From contig JAXMBZ010000008.1 in assembly GCA_046349615.1 (NCBI GenBank), positions 124,001 through 188,000 on the forward strand: a DNA stretch of 64,000 bases, written 5' to 3'. The notes below the pieces were generated by a model. That model had not been told where the DNA came from and searched no databases. It saw nothing but the letters and a program-made list of their open reading frames with translations. Shown here in pieces: positions 34,567-43,678 of this stretch. The position numbers were made by a program, and so were the translations under genes. Origin of the DNA: JADJNY01 sp046349615. GTDB lineage: Bacteria > Planctomycetota > UBA1135 > GCA-002686595. How positions within the stretch are numbered: position 1 is the stretch's first letter; each line of letters begins with the position of its first letter.

Positions 34567-36951
34567 TCACTCGAGCTTCAAGTTGCCCCAGTACGCGCCC
34601 TCGAGCACCGCTCCGTCCGGCGCGAGCGACAGCGTCTTGAGCACGAGTTCGCCGCCCTCGGGCGCGACGTACTCGATCTCGAACGGCTGCGGTTCGCGCT
34701 GCGCTTCGATCGTCTGCGGGTCGAGGCGCACCGCGAGTTGCGGCTCGGGGTTGTTCGAGTTCGCGCGGATCAGGAACGCGCGGAACCCGACGGGACCCGA
34801 GAACCCGCCGTCCTGCGCGCGCGGCAGCACGCCGAACACGCCGCGCAGCTTGTGCGCGCCGGCGGGGAGCCGCAGCCGCAGCTTCGACGGCGCGTGCGAG
34901 AGGAGCACGGTGCCCGGCCCCGCGCGGCGCACGCCGCCTTCCATCGGGAGCTGGCTCTGGAACGGCGCGAGGTCGAGCCCGAGCGTCGTCAGGCTCTTCT
35001 GGATCGCGGTGAGCGTCTCGCGCGCGATCCTCGGCGGCCGCGGCTCCTCGAGGATGCGCACGTCGATCTCGCTCTCGTAGAAGTCGGGCTCGCCGGCGGG
35101 CGGCAGGAACACGATGCGCGCGAGGCGGTGCTGCGCGTCCGCGTCGAAGAGCGTGAGCCACTCCGCCGTGTTCGCGAGCAACGGATCGACGATCGCGCCC
35201 GCGCGCAGCATCGACGGCACGATCGCGTTGCGCGCGACGCGGCCGTCGTGCGAATGGAGCTCGATCCACGGTTGCGGCGAGCGCAGGAGGAGGCCGCGCG
35301 CGCGCCCCGCGAGGCTCGGGCGCACGTCGGCCTCGAGCACGTGGAGCCCGTCTCCGAGCGCGCCGACGTCGAGCGCTTCCCCGAAGCGCACGCGGCGTTC
35401 GAGCACGACGCGCGGCTCCACACGCTCCTGGCGCTCCTGGCGCGCCGCGTCGCGCCGGTGGAGGAGGAGGAAGCCCTGCTCCGCCTCGACCGGCTCGAAG
35501 TCCTGCGCGAGCACGCGCAGGAGGCGCGCGTCGTCGAGCGTCGGCAGGCGTTGGTCGAGGCTCGTCAGCGCGAACACGACGTACTCGGGCGCGTCGGGCG
35601 CGGTGAAATGACGTGCGTTGCGCTCCTGGAGCTCCGCGTCGAACGTCACGTAGGACTGGAACACGGGCCGCGGCTTCCAGTTCCAATCCGAGAGCAGCAT
35701 CAGCCCGTTCTGGAACGGCACGACGTCGACGGGCGCGCGTCCGACGCGCTGGCGGAGCACGGGGAGGCTCCACGCCTGGAGCGCGGACTCGCGCTCGCGC
35801 CGGCCCTCCTCGCGGATCCACGTCGGGTTCGCCAGGATCACGGCGCCGTTCTCCGTCCACGTCGCGCGCGACGCGAGCTCGGACGAGAACGGCATCGAGC
35901 CCGTGCGCGCCGCGAGCGCGCCGACCCCGCAGACGACGAGCGTCGACACGCGCAGGCCGAGCGCGCACGCCGCGCGCGCTCCCTGTTCGCCCGTGCGCCG
36001 CGCGAGGAACGCCGTCGCGCCGACGATCGCGAAGAAGATCGGCGTGTGGTCGCTGCCGCGGACGAAGCCCTGCTTGAACGCGAGGAACGCGAAGGCCGCG
36101 AACGCTGCCGCGCGCGCGAACTCGACCCGCGGCGTGCCGCGCCCGATCGTCGCGAGCGCGAGGCGGAGTGCCAGGCACCCGAGCGCGAGGAGCGCGAGCT
36201 GGAGGAGCTCGCGCGGCGCCTCCGTCGACATCGCCGCGTCGTACCCCGACGACACGCGCAACGACGTCGCGACCCACGCCGGGAAGTCGAAGAGCGACTG
36301 TCCCGCGCCGACCCACGCGAGCGCGAACACGGCCGCGAGGCCCGCGGCGGTCGCGAACGCGCGCTTCGGCGACGCGGCCTTCGCGCGCGCGCCGAGGAGC
36401 ACGGCGAGCAGCGGAAGCGCGAGCAGCAGGAAGGTGAACTTGATCGTCCCGAGGAGCAGCACGAGCGCGCCGGCTCCGAACACGCGCCCGCCGCGTTCGG
36501 GCCGATCGAGCGCGAGGTCGAACGCCGCGAACGCGGCGAGGTACAGCGCGGCGTCGCCCGGGACGTCGAGCACGAACAGCGCCGCGATCGCGAGCGCGCG
36601 CTCGAGCACGGGCAGTCTCCACGCCGCGCGCACGAGCACGGCGGCGCAGACGAACTTCACGAGCACGTCGCCGACGAGGAAGCGCGCGACCCAGAGCCGC
36701 TCGTCGAACGACACGCCCTGCAGCCAACCCCACGGGCCCCACGTGTAGATCCAGTCGACGCCCGCGCGCGCGCCGCGCGCGAAGAGCTCGTTCAACGCCG
36801 AGCAGAAACCGGCGTCGATCGCCGTCGTCGGCACCGTCGTCGCGGGCGAGGTCAGCGAGAGCGCGAGCACGACGACGACGAGCGCTTGGAGCGCGAGCTC
36901 CTGGCCCGATGCGCCGCCGCGGAACTCGCTCCATCGCTCGCGGAGGCTCAC
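34567..36951 (-). CDS. Giant polytopic membrane protein, triplet A member 3
   Basis: The protein has 794 residues from a GTG that overlaps the TGA of the preceding gene. The first half has about ten transmembrane helices. Between the first two is GVDWIYTWGPWGWLQ, the counterpart of FTYGPxG in its paralogues. Other shared signatures are FPAWVATSLRVSSGYDAAM, FLAFKQGFVRG, WNWKPRPVFQSYVTF and LPTLDD. The C-terminal half is soluble and beta-rich, with HAPSKLRLRLPAGAHKLRG resembling the start of an NPCBM-like sugar-binding domain. It is the most diverged of the three. I do not recognise a named family; a glycan-related role is inferred from context. Confidence 0.8.
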   Translation of the reverse strand: MSLRERWSEFRGGASGQELALQALVVVVLALSLTSPATTVPTTAIDAGFCSALNELFARGARAGVDWIYTWGPWGWLQGVSFDERLWVARFLVGDVLVKFVCAAVLVRAAWRLPVLERALAIAALFVLDVPGDAALYLAAFAAFDLALDRPERGGRVFGAGALVLLLGTIKFTFLLLALPLLAVLLGARAKAASPKRAFATAAGLAAVFALAWVGAGQSLFDFPAWVATSLRVSSGYDAAMSTEAPRELLQLALLALGCLALRLALATIGRGTPRVEFARAAAFAAFAFLAFKQGFVRGSDHTPIFFAIVGATAFLARRTGEQGARAACALGLRVSTLVVCGVGALAARTGSMPFSSELASRATWTENGAVILANPTWIREEGRRERESALQAWSLPVLRQRVGRAPVDVVPFQNGLMLLSDWNWKPRPVFQSYVTFDAELQERNARHFTAPDAPEYVVFALTSLDQRLPTLDDARLLRVLAQDFEPVEAEQGFLLLHRRDAARQERQERVEPRVVLERRVRFGEALDVGALGDGLHVLEADVRPSLAGRARGLLLRSPQPWIELHSHDGRVARNAIVPSMLRAGAIVDPLLANTAEWLTLFDADAQHRLARIVFLPPAGEPDFYESEIDVRILEEPRPPRIARETLTAIQKSLTTLGLDLAPFQSQLPMEGGVRRAGPGTVLLSHAPSKLRLRLPAGAHKLRGVFGVLPRAQDGGFSGPVGFRAFLIRANSNNPEPQLAVRLDPQTIEAQREPQPFEIEYVAPEGGELVLKTLSLAPDGAVLEGAYWGNLKLE

Positions 36952-39356
36952 TTCGGCCCTTCCTCGAGGCGCTGGAACACCACGCCGGACCAATAGCACC
37001 AGTCGCACGCGCCGTCGCCGCGCGGTCCGACGTTCGTGCGCAGCACGACGCGCGTCCTGGGCTGGACGATGAACTCCTGGGTCGTCCGCTGCATCGCGCG
37101 GTCGGCGGTCTTCCCGCGGGGATCGAGGGCCTGCCGCCACAGCGCGCCGTCGCCGCGCTCCGCGCGCAGCGCGAGCACGAAGACGGCGCCGTCCGTGCAG
37201 ATGTCGCCCTCGCCGGGCGGGAGGATCCCGAAGCGCGCGTCGAACCGCCAGCGACCGGGCTCGAGGTCGAACACGAGCTCCGACGGCGCGTGCACGACGA
37301 GCACGGAGCGCTGCTCGACGCTGGCCCGAGAGAAGGGGATCGTCTCGCGCGTGCTCGCGGGAACGCGGTCGAGCATCGAGAACTGGAGCTCGCGCGCCTT
37401 GGCTGGGTCGAACGGCGGCACGGCGCCCGGCACGCGCTCGTAGAGGAGGCCGATCTCGGGGGCGAAAGCCCGCTCCGCGGCGGGGTCGGGTCGCACGCGC
37501 AGCGCGATCACACGCTGGCTCGCACCGCCGGCGCACGCGTTCTCGATCGCGTCCTGTCCGCACAGCCACGGATCGACCGGGAATCCGGCGCGCGCCGCGT
37601 CCGGCACGATCCGGAACGTGGCCTGGACTCCGCCGTCGAGCTCCACGTCGACGTCGATACGCGGCGTGCTCAGGAGGAAGGTCGTGAGCGCGCCGGACGC
37701 GGTGGGGCGGAAGTCGAGCTTCAACACACCCCCGCGACCGTCGACGGGCGGGAGCTCGATGCGCTCGCCGAAGCGGACGTCGCGTTCGAGCACGCGTTCG
37801 CGCGGCAGGGGCGCGAGCTCGGCCGCTTCCACGTCCGCGCGCTCGAGCAGCAGGTAGCCGCCTTCGGACAGGACGGGGCGGTAGCGGCGCAGCACCTCCA
37901 GCTCGGCGGGCCCGTCGTCGAGTCCGGGCACGCGTCCGCCCACGGTCGACGATCTCCAGAGGAGGAAGCGGGGCGCTCGCGCCGAGCGGAAGTGGGCCGC
38001 GTTCCGCTCGGCGAGGGCCGCCGTGTACGCCGCGTAGCTCTGGATGACCGGCCGCGGCCGCCAGCGGAGGTCGTTCAGGAACAGCACACCGAGCTCGACG
38101 TGCAGGACGTCGATCTCCGCGTCGCCTACGCGTTCGCGCACTCGGGGAAGTCCGTGCGTCGTCGCGAGCGCGGCACGTTCGAGCCCGTACGCCTCGGGGA
38201 GGATGCCGAGCTCGGTGATCGAGCCCGCATGATCCGCGATGATGGAGTTCCAGCCGGTGAGCAAGCGCGTGGAGCCGCTCTCGCTCGCGAGCTGCGCGCG
38301 CTGATAGCCCCAGAGCGCGAGCAACGCGACGAGGACGCGACCGAGCGCCGCGGCTCCGTCGCTCCGGCGCGGGTGCTCCACGCGTGTCTCGAACGACCAC
38401 GGCGCCCACAACGCGTAGCCGAAGCAGGTGAGCGTCGAGCTCCCGCCGGCCACGAAGCCCGCTTTGAACGCGACGAAGCCGCCGGCGGCGAAGAGCGCGA
38501 GGCGCGCGAGCTGCTCTCGCACGGGCTCGTCCTTCGCGGAGTTCCACACGAGCACCAGTCCTCCGACGAGGCTCGCGAGTGCGATCCAGACGTCGGCGCT
38601 CTCGACGGGCGCGGACATCGCCTGCGCATAGCCCCTCGCGATCGCGAAGGAGGTCGTCACGTAGGCCGGCAGGTCGAGCGGGCTCTGTCCGCACGCGCAC
38701 CACAGGAGCAGCAGCGCGCCGAGCGCGCCGAGCAGATGGAGCGCCGCTTCCCGTCTGCGTCCGCGAAGGAGGTGGAGGAGCGCGACGATCGCGATCGTCG
38801 CAACGGCGAGCACGAGGTAGGTGAACTTGATCCACCCCACGAGCGCGAGGAGGAGCCACGCCGGCGACGACCTCGAGACGAGGCCGAGGGAGCTCGTCGC
38901 TCGCTCGTTCCTCGGCTCGATCAGGACCGCGCCGATCGCCACCACGCTCGCGAAGTAGAACGCTTCCGCGCCCGGCTCCGGTACGAGCAGCACGAACGCG
39001 CAGGCGAGCTTCATCGCGGGTCCGCGAGCGCGCAGCACGCCGCGCGCGAGGAAGGCGCAGAGCGCGAGCTTCACGACGAACTCGAACCCGAGCTTCCAGG
39101 CGTAGAGTTCGGGCTGCCACGCGCTGTGCGCGAACCAGCCGAGCGGGCCGTACGTGAACACGACGTCGACGCCGAACCGGAGTCCGTGCACGAGCGCGTA
39201 CCCGAGCGCCTGCGCCCACGACGGATCGAGCTCGGGGACCGCCGGGTGCTCCGGCGGCGTGAAGCGCGTCAACCAGAGGAGCGCGAGGAACAGCGCGAAG
39301 AGGACGCGCTCCTGGACGGCGTGGCGTGCGGGTCCGGGGGCGTCGGGCGCGGACAT
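36948..39356 (-). CDS. Giant polytopic membrane protein, triplet A member 2
   Basis: From the ATG at 39356 the protein has 802 residues; an upstream ATG at 39392 would overlap the previous gene. It carries the triplet signatures ELDPSWAQALGYAL, FGVDVVFTYGPLGWF, LPAYVTTSFAIARGYAQAM, FVAFKAGFVAGG, LRWRPRPVIQSYAAYT and VPGLDD. The C-terminal part has LVVHAPSELVFDLEPGRWRF and ends in an NPCBM-like GDGACDWCYWSGVVF. About ten transmembrane segments are followed by a long extracytoplasmic tail. Conserved acidic residues in the loop after helix 1 suggest a GT-C-like enzyme, but this is a guess. Confidence 0.8.
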   Translation of the reverse strand: MSAPDAPGPARHAVQERVLFALFLALLWLTRFTPPEHPAVPELDPSWAQALGYALVHGLRFGVDVVFTYGPLGWFAHSAWQPELYAWKLGFEFVVKLALCAFLARGVLRARGPAMKLACAFVLLVPEPGAEAFYFASVVAIGAVLIEPRNERATSSLGLVSRSSPAWLLLALVGWIKFTYLVLAVATIAIVALLHLLRGRRREAALHLLGALGALLLLWCACGQSPLDLPAYVTTSFAIARGYAQAMSAPVESADVWIALASLVGGLVLVWNSAKDEPVREQLARLALFAAGGFVAFKAGFVAGGSSTLTCFGYALWAPWSFETRVEHPRRSDGAAALGRVLVALLALWGYQRAQLASESGSTRLLTGWNSIIADHAGSITELGILPEAYGLERAALATTHGLPRVRERVGDAEIDVLHVELGVLFLNDLRWRPRPVIQSYAAYTAALAERNAAHFRSARAPRFLLWRSSTVGGRVPGLDDGPAELEVLRRYRPVLSEGGYLLLERADVEAAELAPLPRERVLERDVRFGERIELPPVDGRGGVLKLDFRPTASGALTTFLLSTPRIDVDVELDGGVQATFRIVPDAARAGFPVDPWLCGQDAIENACAGGASQRVIALRVRPDPAAERAFAPEIGLLYERVPGAVPPFDPAKARELQFSMLDRVPASTRETIPFSRASVEQRSVLVVHAPSELVFDLEPGRWRFDARFGILPPGEGDICTDGAVFVLALRAERGDGALWRQALDPRGKTADRAMQRTTQEFIVQPRTRVVLRTNVGPRGDGACDWCYWSGVVFQRLEEGPK

Positions 39357-39375
39357 GAGGGCACGATACCCGGCG

Positions 39376-42300
39376 TCAACGCGGGGCCGCATCGCCGAGC
39401 CGCACGAGCTCGAGCTTCGTCCACCAGGCCCAGTCCGAGTTCGTGTCCGCCCGCGGTCCTGGCCGCGTGCGCACGTAGAGCGGACTGCGCCGCGTGGTCT
39501 CGAACTCGACCTCGAGCGTCTGCGCGCCGCGGTCCGCCTCGACGGCGACCGGTTTCAGCAGTCGTTTCCAGAGCGGCGCCTGCTCGTTGCCCGCCTCGTC
39601 GTCCTGCACGACGGCGAAGCTCACGCCGTCCGTGTTGCCCGACTCCCAGGCCGAATCGAGGATCCCGAAGCGTCCGGTGAGCCGCCACCGCCCCGGCTTG
39701 ACGTCGAAGAGGATGTCGGAGGGCGCGTGCACGACGAGCACGTCCTCGCCTCGGAAGTTCGTGGGGTACCACGGGAACCTCGTCGTGAGCCGCATCGGCT
39801 TCGTGGGCAGCATCGGGAAGCGATCGATGCGTTCGACGGCACCTCCGGTCGCCGGCACGATGTCCTCGGCGAGCGTCACACGCACCGGGATCCGCGGCTC
39901 GAGCAGGCGGCCGACGGCGCCCGCTTCGTTGCAGAGGAAGCGCAGCCTCACGATTCGAGCCGGAGCACCGCCGTCGAACCAGGTCGCCCAGTCCGCGTTC
40001 GAGATCAGGAACGGATCCACGAGCACGCCCTGCGACAGGATCGGCGCCACGACGCGGAACGTCGCCTTGCGCTTCTCGGAATCCTGGAGCTCCATCCAGC
40101 ACGAAGGCGCGTGGAGGAGGAGCGTCTCGAGCTTGCCGCGCGTCGTGAGCCGCAGGTCCGCCGCGAGCACGTGGCAGCGGCCCTCGAGCGCGCCGAGGTC
40201 GAGCCACTCGCCGTACTCGAGCTCGCGCTGCAGCACGACGGGACGCTCTTTCGCGAGCGGAACGAGCTTCGCATCGGGGCGGCGTTCGAGCAGGAGGAAC
40301 TCGCCCTCCTCGAGCACGGGCCGCCAATCGCGCGAGAGCACCTGGAGCGCGAGCGTGTCGTCGAGGTTGGGGAGGCGCTGATCGATCGTCTCGAACTGGA
40401 AGAGCACGTACCGCGGCGCGTCGGGCCCCGCGAGGAACTCCGCGTTGCGCCGGAGGAGTTCCGGCGTGTACGCGACGTAGCTCTGGAACGCGGGGCGCGG
40501 CTTCCACTCGAGGTCGTTCGCGTGGAGGATCCCCTGCTTGTTCGCGATCAGGTCCACCGTCGCACGTCCGACGCGCGCGCTCACGTTCGGCAGACCGGTC
40601 GACGCGCTCAGCGCACCGTCGGCGTCGCGGAGCTCCGTTTCCTGCCGCTGGAAGTCGAGGATCGCCGCCGCGCGGGTCGTCGACTCGTGGCTCCACTCGG
40701 TGAAGAGGCGCTCGATCGTCTGGCCGGGGTGCTGTCGCGCGACGCCGAACCCGTACAGCGCGAACACGCAGAGCGCGAGCCTGAGGCCGGCGCCCGTGCC
40801 GCGGAGGAGCCGCGGGAGCCTCGTCGTCGGTCCCACCGCTTCGAGCGCGGCGACCGCGAGCGGCGCGGTCGCCGCGAAGCCGAACAGCGTGACCGCGTTG
40901 CCGCCGTTGCGGACGAATCCGGCCTTGAACGCGAGGAATGCGCCCGCGGCGAGCGTGAGCGCCGCGGCCGGTGCCGCGCGTCCGCGGATGGAGGTCGCGA
41001 ACGCCAGCGCCGCGATGGCGAAGCAGGCGAACAGGCACTGCGCGCCGAGCTCGAGCGTGAACGGATCGGAGTCCTGGCCCATCGCGACGCTGTAGCCGCT
41101 CGTGATCGAGAGCGAGCTCGCGACATAGGCGGGCAGGTCGAACGGCCGCTGCCCCGCGCCGATCCAGAGCGCGAGCACGAGCAAGGCCAGCACGGCCGGC
41201 GTCCGCAGCGCTCGGTGGAGTCCGCGGGTCCGGAGGCAGGCCGCTGCGAACAGGAGCACGGCGAGCGTGCCGTAGACGAAGAACGTGAACTTGACGAGCG
41301 CGAGCACCGCGAGCACCGCGAGACCGAGCGCTTCGCGCAGCACGGGACGATCGGGCTCCAAGGCGAGCCAGACGGCGACGCACGTGACGACGAGCAGCGC
41401 CCACGCATCGTCGCCGATCATCGGCACCGTCGCCGCGAGGAGGAACGCGGCCCGCTCGAGCACGCGACCGATCCGCATCGCGACCGCGACGACGAAGCCC
41501 GCGGCGAGCAGCTTGAACGCGAGCTCGAACACGAGCGTCTTCGTCCAGTAGAGCGCGGGGTCGTGCGGGCTCTGGAGGAAGTAGCCGAACGGTCCGTAGG
41601 TGAACAGCACGTCGTGACCGAAACGCAGGCCTTCGCGCAGCGCTCGTCCGAGCGACTGCTGCCACGATGGATCGAGCTCCGCGCCCGCGCGGGTCGCCAC
41701 GGGCGAGAGGTGCGCGCTCCAGACGAGCAGCACGAGCAGGAGCACGCCGAGCCCGCGCTCGTCGACGTGCGCGGCCCCGGAGCGCAGGCTCGCGATCCAC
41801 CGCCCGCGCGGCGTGGTCAGCGCGACGCAGACGAGCATCGCGAGCGCGCGAGCGCCGAACAGCGCGACGGAGGCGGGCGTCGACGCGACGAGCGCTGGTG
41901 GAGCGAGCGCGAGCACGGGCAGCACCGCGTCGATCCAGGCGCTCCTCCCGCGCAGTCGCCGAGCCCAGAGGACCGTCGCCGCCGCAGCGAGCGCGCACGT
42001 CCAGACGGCGATGCGCGCAAGCTCGTGATTCGCGCCGCCGACGCTCCAGAGCGCGCTCGCGAGCGCCGCGAGCCACACGAGCCAGACCGCCGCGGGTTCG
42101 CGCATCGCGCGGCCGTACCAGCGCAGGTAGTTCGGCAGCCACTTCCACAGTCGGAACCGGCTCTCGCCCGCCGCGCGATCGACCCATGAGCTCGGGACCT
42201 CGCCGACACCGCGGCCTTCGAGGTGCGCTTTCACGGTGAGCTCGAGCGCGATCTCGAAGCCCGCCGTCGCCTCGATCACGGTTTCGCGCAGGAAGCGCGT

Positions 42301-42798
42301 CGAGTACGCGCGGAAGTTGCTCGTCGCGTCGTGCGTGCCCATGCCCGCGAGCCACGCGAGCGAGACGCCGGCGACGCGCGACATCGTGCGCTTGAGCAGC
42401 GGCCCGCCCTTCTGCGTTCCTCCGGGCATGTAGCGCGATCCGCTGACGACCGCGCAACCCGAGCGGATCTTCGCCGCCATCGCGGGGATGAGCTCGGGCG
42501 GATCGGACAAGTCCGCCATCGTCGTCACGACGACGTCGCCGCTCGCCGCTTGGAAGCCGGCCTTGAGCGCGTTGTGCGGGCCGCGCCCGAGCGTGTTCTT
42601 GACGAGGCGCACCGACTTCGGCGCCGCGTCGCCCATCGCGCGGAGGCCCTCGAGCGTCGTGTCCTCGTCGAAGTCGTAGCAGACGAGGATCTCGTGCTCG
42701 ACGTCCTTCAGCGCCCGCGCGAGCCCCGTGAGGCAGGGGGCGATGTTCTCGCGCTCGTTGTAGACCGGCAGGACGACGCTGATGCGTTCGGCCGTCAT
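39376..42798 (-). CDS. GT2 glycosyltransferase fused to giant membrane protein, triplet A member 1
   Basis: This 1140-residue protein has a GT2 domain of the dolichol-phosphate-mannose-synthase type at about 1-235 (ISVVLPVYNERENIAPCL; MADLSDPP at 94-101; SGSRYMPGG; ATSNFRAYS). A membrane part follows with the triplet signatures: AELDPSWQQSLGRAL, FGHDVLFTYGPFGYF, LPAYVASSLSITSGYSVAM, FLAFKAGFVRNGG, WKPRPAFQSYVAYT and LPNLDD. The C-terminus has LVVHAPSDILFDVKPGRWRL and NSDWAWWTKLELV, resembling NPCBM. A single protein would thus charge a lipid carrier and hold a GT-C-like part. It overlaps the upstream methyltransferase gene (ATGA). Confidence 0.85.
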   Translation of the reverse strand: MTAERISVVLPVYNERENIAPCLTGLARALKDVEHEILVCYDFDEDTTLEGLRAMGDAAPKSVRLVKNTLGRGPHNALKAGFQAASGDVVVTTMADLSDPPELIPAMAAKIRSGCAVVSGSRYMPGGTQKGGPLLKRTMSRVAGVSLAWLAGMGTHDATSNFRAYSTRFLRETVIEATAGFEIALELTVKAHLEGRGVGEVPSSWVDRAAGESRFRLWKWLPNYLRWYGRAMREPAAVWLVWLAALASALWSVGGANHELARIAVWTCALAAAATVLWARRLRGRSAWIDAVLPVLALAPPALVASTPASVALFGARALAMLVCVALTTPRGRWIASLRSGAAHVDERGLGVLLLVLLVWSAHLSPVATRAGAELDPSWQQSLGRALREGLRFGHDVLFTYGPFGYFLQSPHDPALYWTKTLVFELAFKLLAAGFVVAVAMRIGRVLERAAFLLAATVPMIGDDAWALLVVTCVAVWLALEPDRPVLREALGLAVLAVLALVKFTFFVYGTLAVLLFAAACLRTRGLHRALRTPAVLALLVLALWIGAGQRPFDLPAYVASSLSITSGYSVAMGQDSDPFTLELGAQCLFACFAIAALAFATSIRGRAAPAAALTLAAGAFLAFKAGFVRNGGNAVTLFGFAATAPLAVAALEAVGPTTRLPRLLRGTGAGLRLALCVFALYGFGVARQHPGQTIERLFTEWSHESTTRAAAILDFQRQETELRDADGALSASTGLPNVSARVGRATVDLIANKQGILHANDLEWKPRPAFQSYVAYTPELLRRNAEFLAGPDAPRYVLFQFETIDQRLPNLDDTLALQVLSRDWRPVLEEGEFLLLERRPDAKLVPLAKERPVVLQRELEYGEWLDLGALEGRCHVLAADLRLTTRGKLETLLLHAPSCWMELQDSEKRKATFRVVAPILSQGVLVDPFLISNADWATWFDGGAPARIVRLRFLCNEAGAVGRLLEPRIPVRVTLAEDIVPATGGAVERIDRFPMLPTKPMRLTTRFPWYPTNFRGEDVLVVHAPSDILFDVKPGRWRLTGRFGILDSAWESGNTDGVSFAVVQDDEAGNEQAPLWKRLLKPVAVEADRGAQTLEVEFETTRRSPLYVRTRPGPRADTNSDWAWWTKLELVRLGDAAPR

Positions 42799-43502
42799 GG
42801 CTTCCGCGCGCGGATCAGGAACTGGCCGCCGAGGAAGCGCCAGGCGAGCGGCACGTGCAGGTAGAGCCGCACGAGGAACGTCGACTGCGGCAACGCGGAC
42901 CGCGTCGTGTAGGGGAGCCAGCGCGGGATGCAGTCGGTCGTGCGGAAGTCGAGGTTCTCGAGCACCTCGACGAGCGAGCGATCGGTGATCGGCGTCAAGT
43001 GGTCCCAGAAGTCCCAGTAGTCGCCGGGCAGGAAGCGCAGGTTCGGTCCGAGCGCGATCACGTGTCCGCCCGGGCGGAGCACGCGCCGTGCTTCGCGCAG
43101 GAGCGCCTCCACGTCCTTCTTCGTGGGCAGGTGCTCGAGCAGGTTCGACGTGAACGCGACGTCGACGCTCGCGTCGGGCAGGAAGGAGAGGTCGCGCACG
43201 TCGCCGACGTGGAACTCGATCTCCTTCGCGAGCGCGGTGCGCGAATCGGGGTTCAGGTCGACGCCGATGCGCTTCTTGCAGCGCACGTGGTTCAGGAACT
43301 CGCCGTAGCCGCAGCCGATGTCGAGCACCGTCGCGTCGGCGGGGATCCAGCGCTGGAGCCCGGCCTCGACGACGACGCGCCAGATCTCGGCCTTCGCCTT
43401 GCGGTCCGCCTCGCTGAAGCGGTGGCGATAGATGCGCTGCACGTCGTCGCCGGTGACGGCTTCGACGAACTCGCGCGGCGTCTTTTGTGCCGTTCCGTCC
43501 AT
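42795..43502 (-). CDS. Class I SAM-dependent methyltransferase
   Basis: This 235-residue protein has motif I VLDIGCGYGEFLN, the acidic motif II RIGVDLNP, FHVGDVRDLSFLPDASVDVA and EARRVLRPGGHVIALGP. It is a UbiE/Methyltransf_11-type fold that might methylate a lipid-linked sugar. I choose the ATG at 43502 (MDGTAQKTPREF) because a promoter-like sequence lies 40 bases upstream. It leads a minus-strand operon with the three triplet A membrane proteins and overlaps the first of them. Confidence 0.88.
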   Translation of the reverse strand: MDGTAQKTPREFVEAVTGDDVQRIYRHRFSEADRKAKAEIWRVVVEAGLQRWIPADATVLDIGCGYGEFLNHVRCKKRIGVDLNPDSRTALAKEIEFHVGDVRDLSFLPDASVDVAFTSNLLEHLPTKKDVEALLREARRVLRPGGHVIALGPNLRFLPGDYWDFWDHLTPITDRSLVEVLENLDFRTTDCIPRWLPYTTRSALPQSTFLVRLYLHVPLAWRFLGGQFLIRARKP

Positions 43503-43542
43503 GGGGGCTTGGAAGCTCTCGGGCGGCGCCGAGCGACGTTTG

Positions 43543-43571
43543 AGCTTACCCCCGTTCCGCGCGGGATCGAA
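43543..43571 (-). promoter_or_regulatory. Sigma70-type promoter of the triplet A operon
   Basis: On the minus strand TTCGAT (43566-43571) and TAAGCT (43543-43548) are 17 bases apart, about 40 bases before the methyltransferase ATG. Confidence 0.45.
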
Positions 43572-43678
43572 GGGGGAAGCGGCCCCTCTCGGCGCGGTTC
43601 CCGCGGATACGATTGGACGAGCGGCATGCGTCCCCGAAAACTCTTCCCGCCCGGGTCGCTTCGCGCCCGGTCCTCGGC

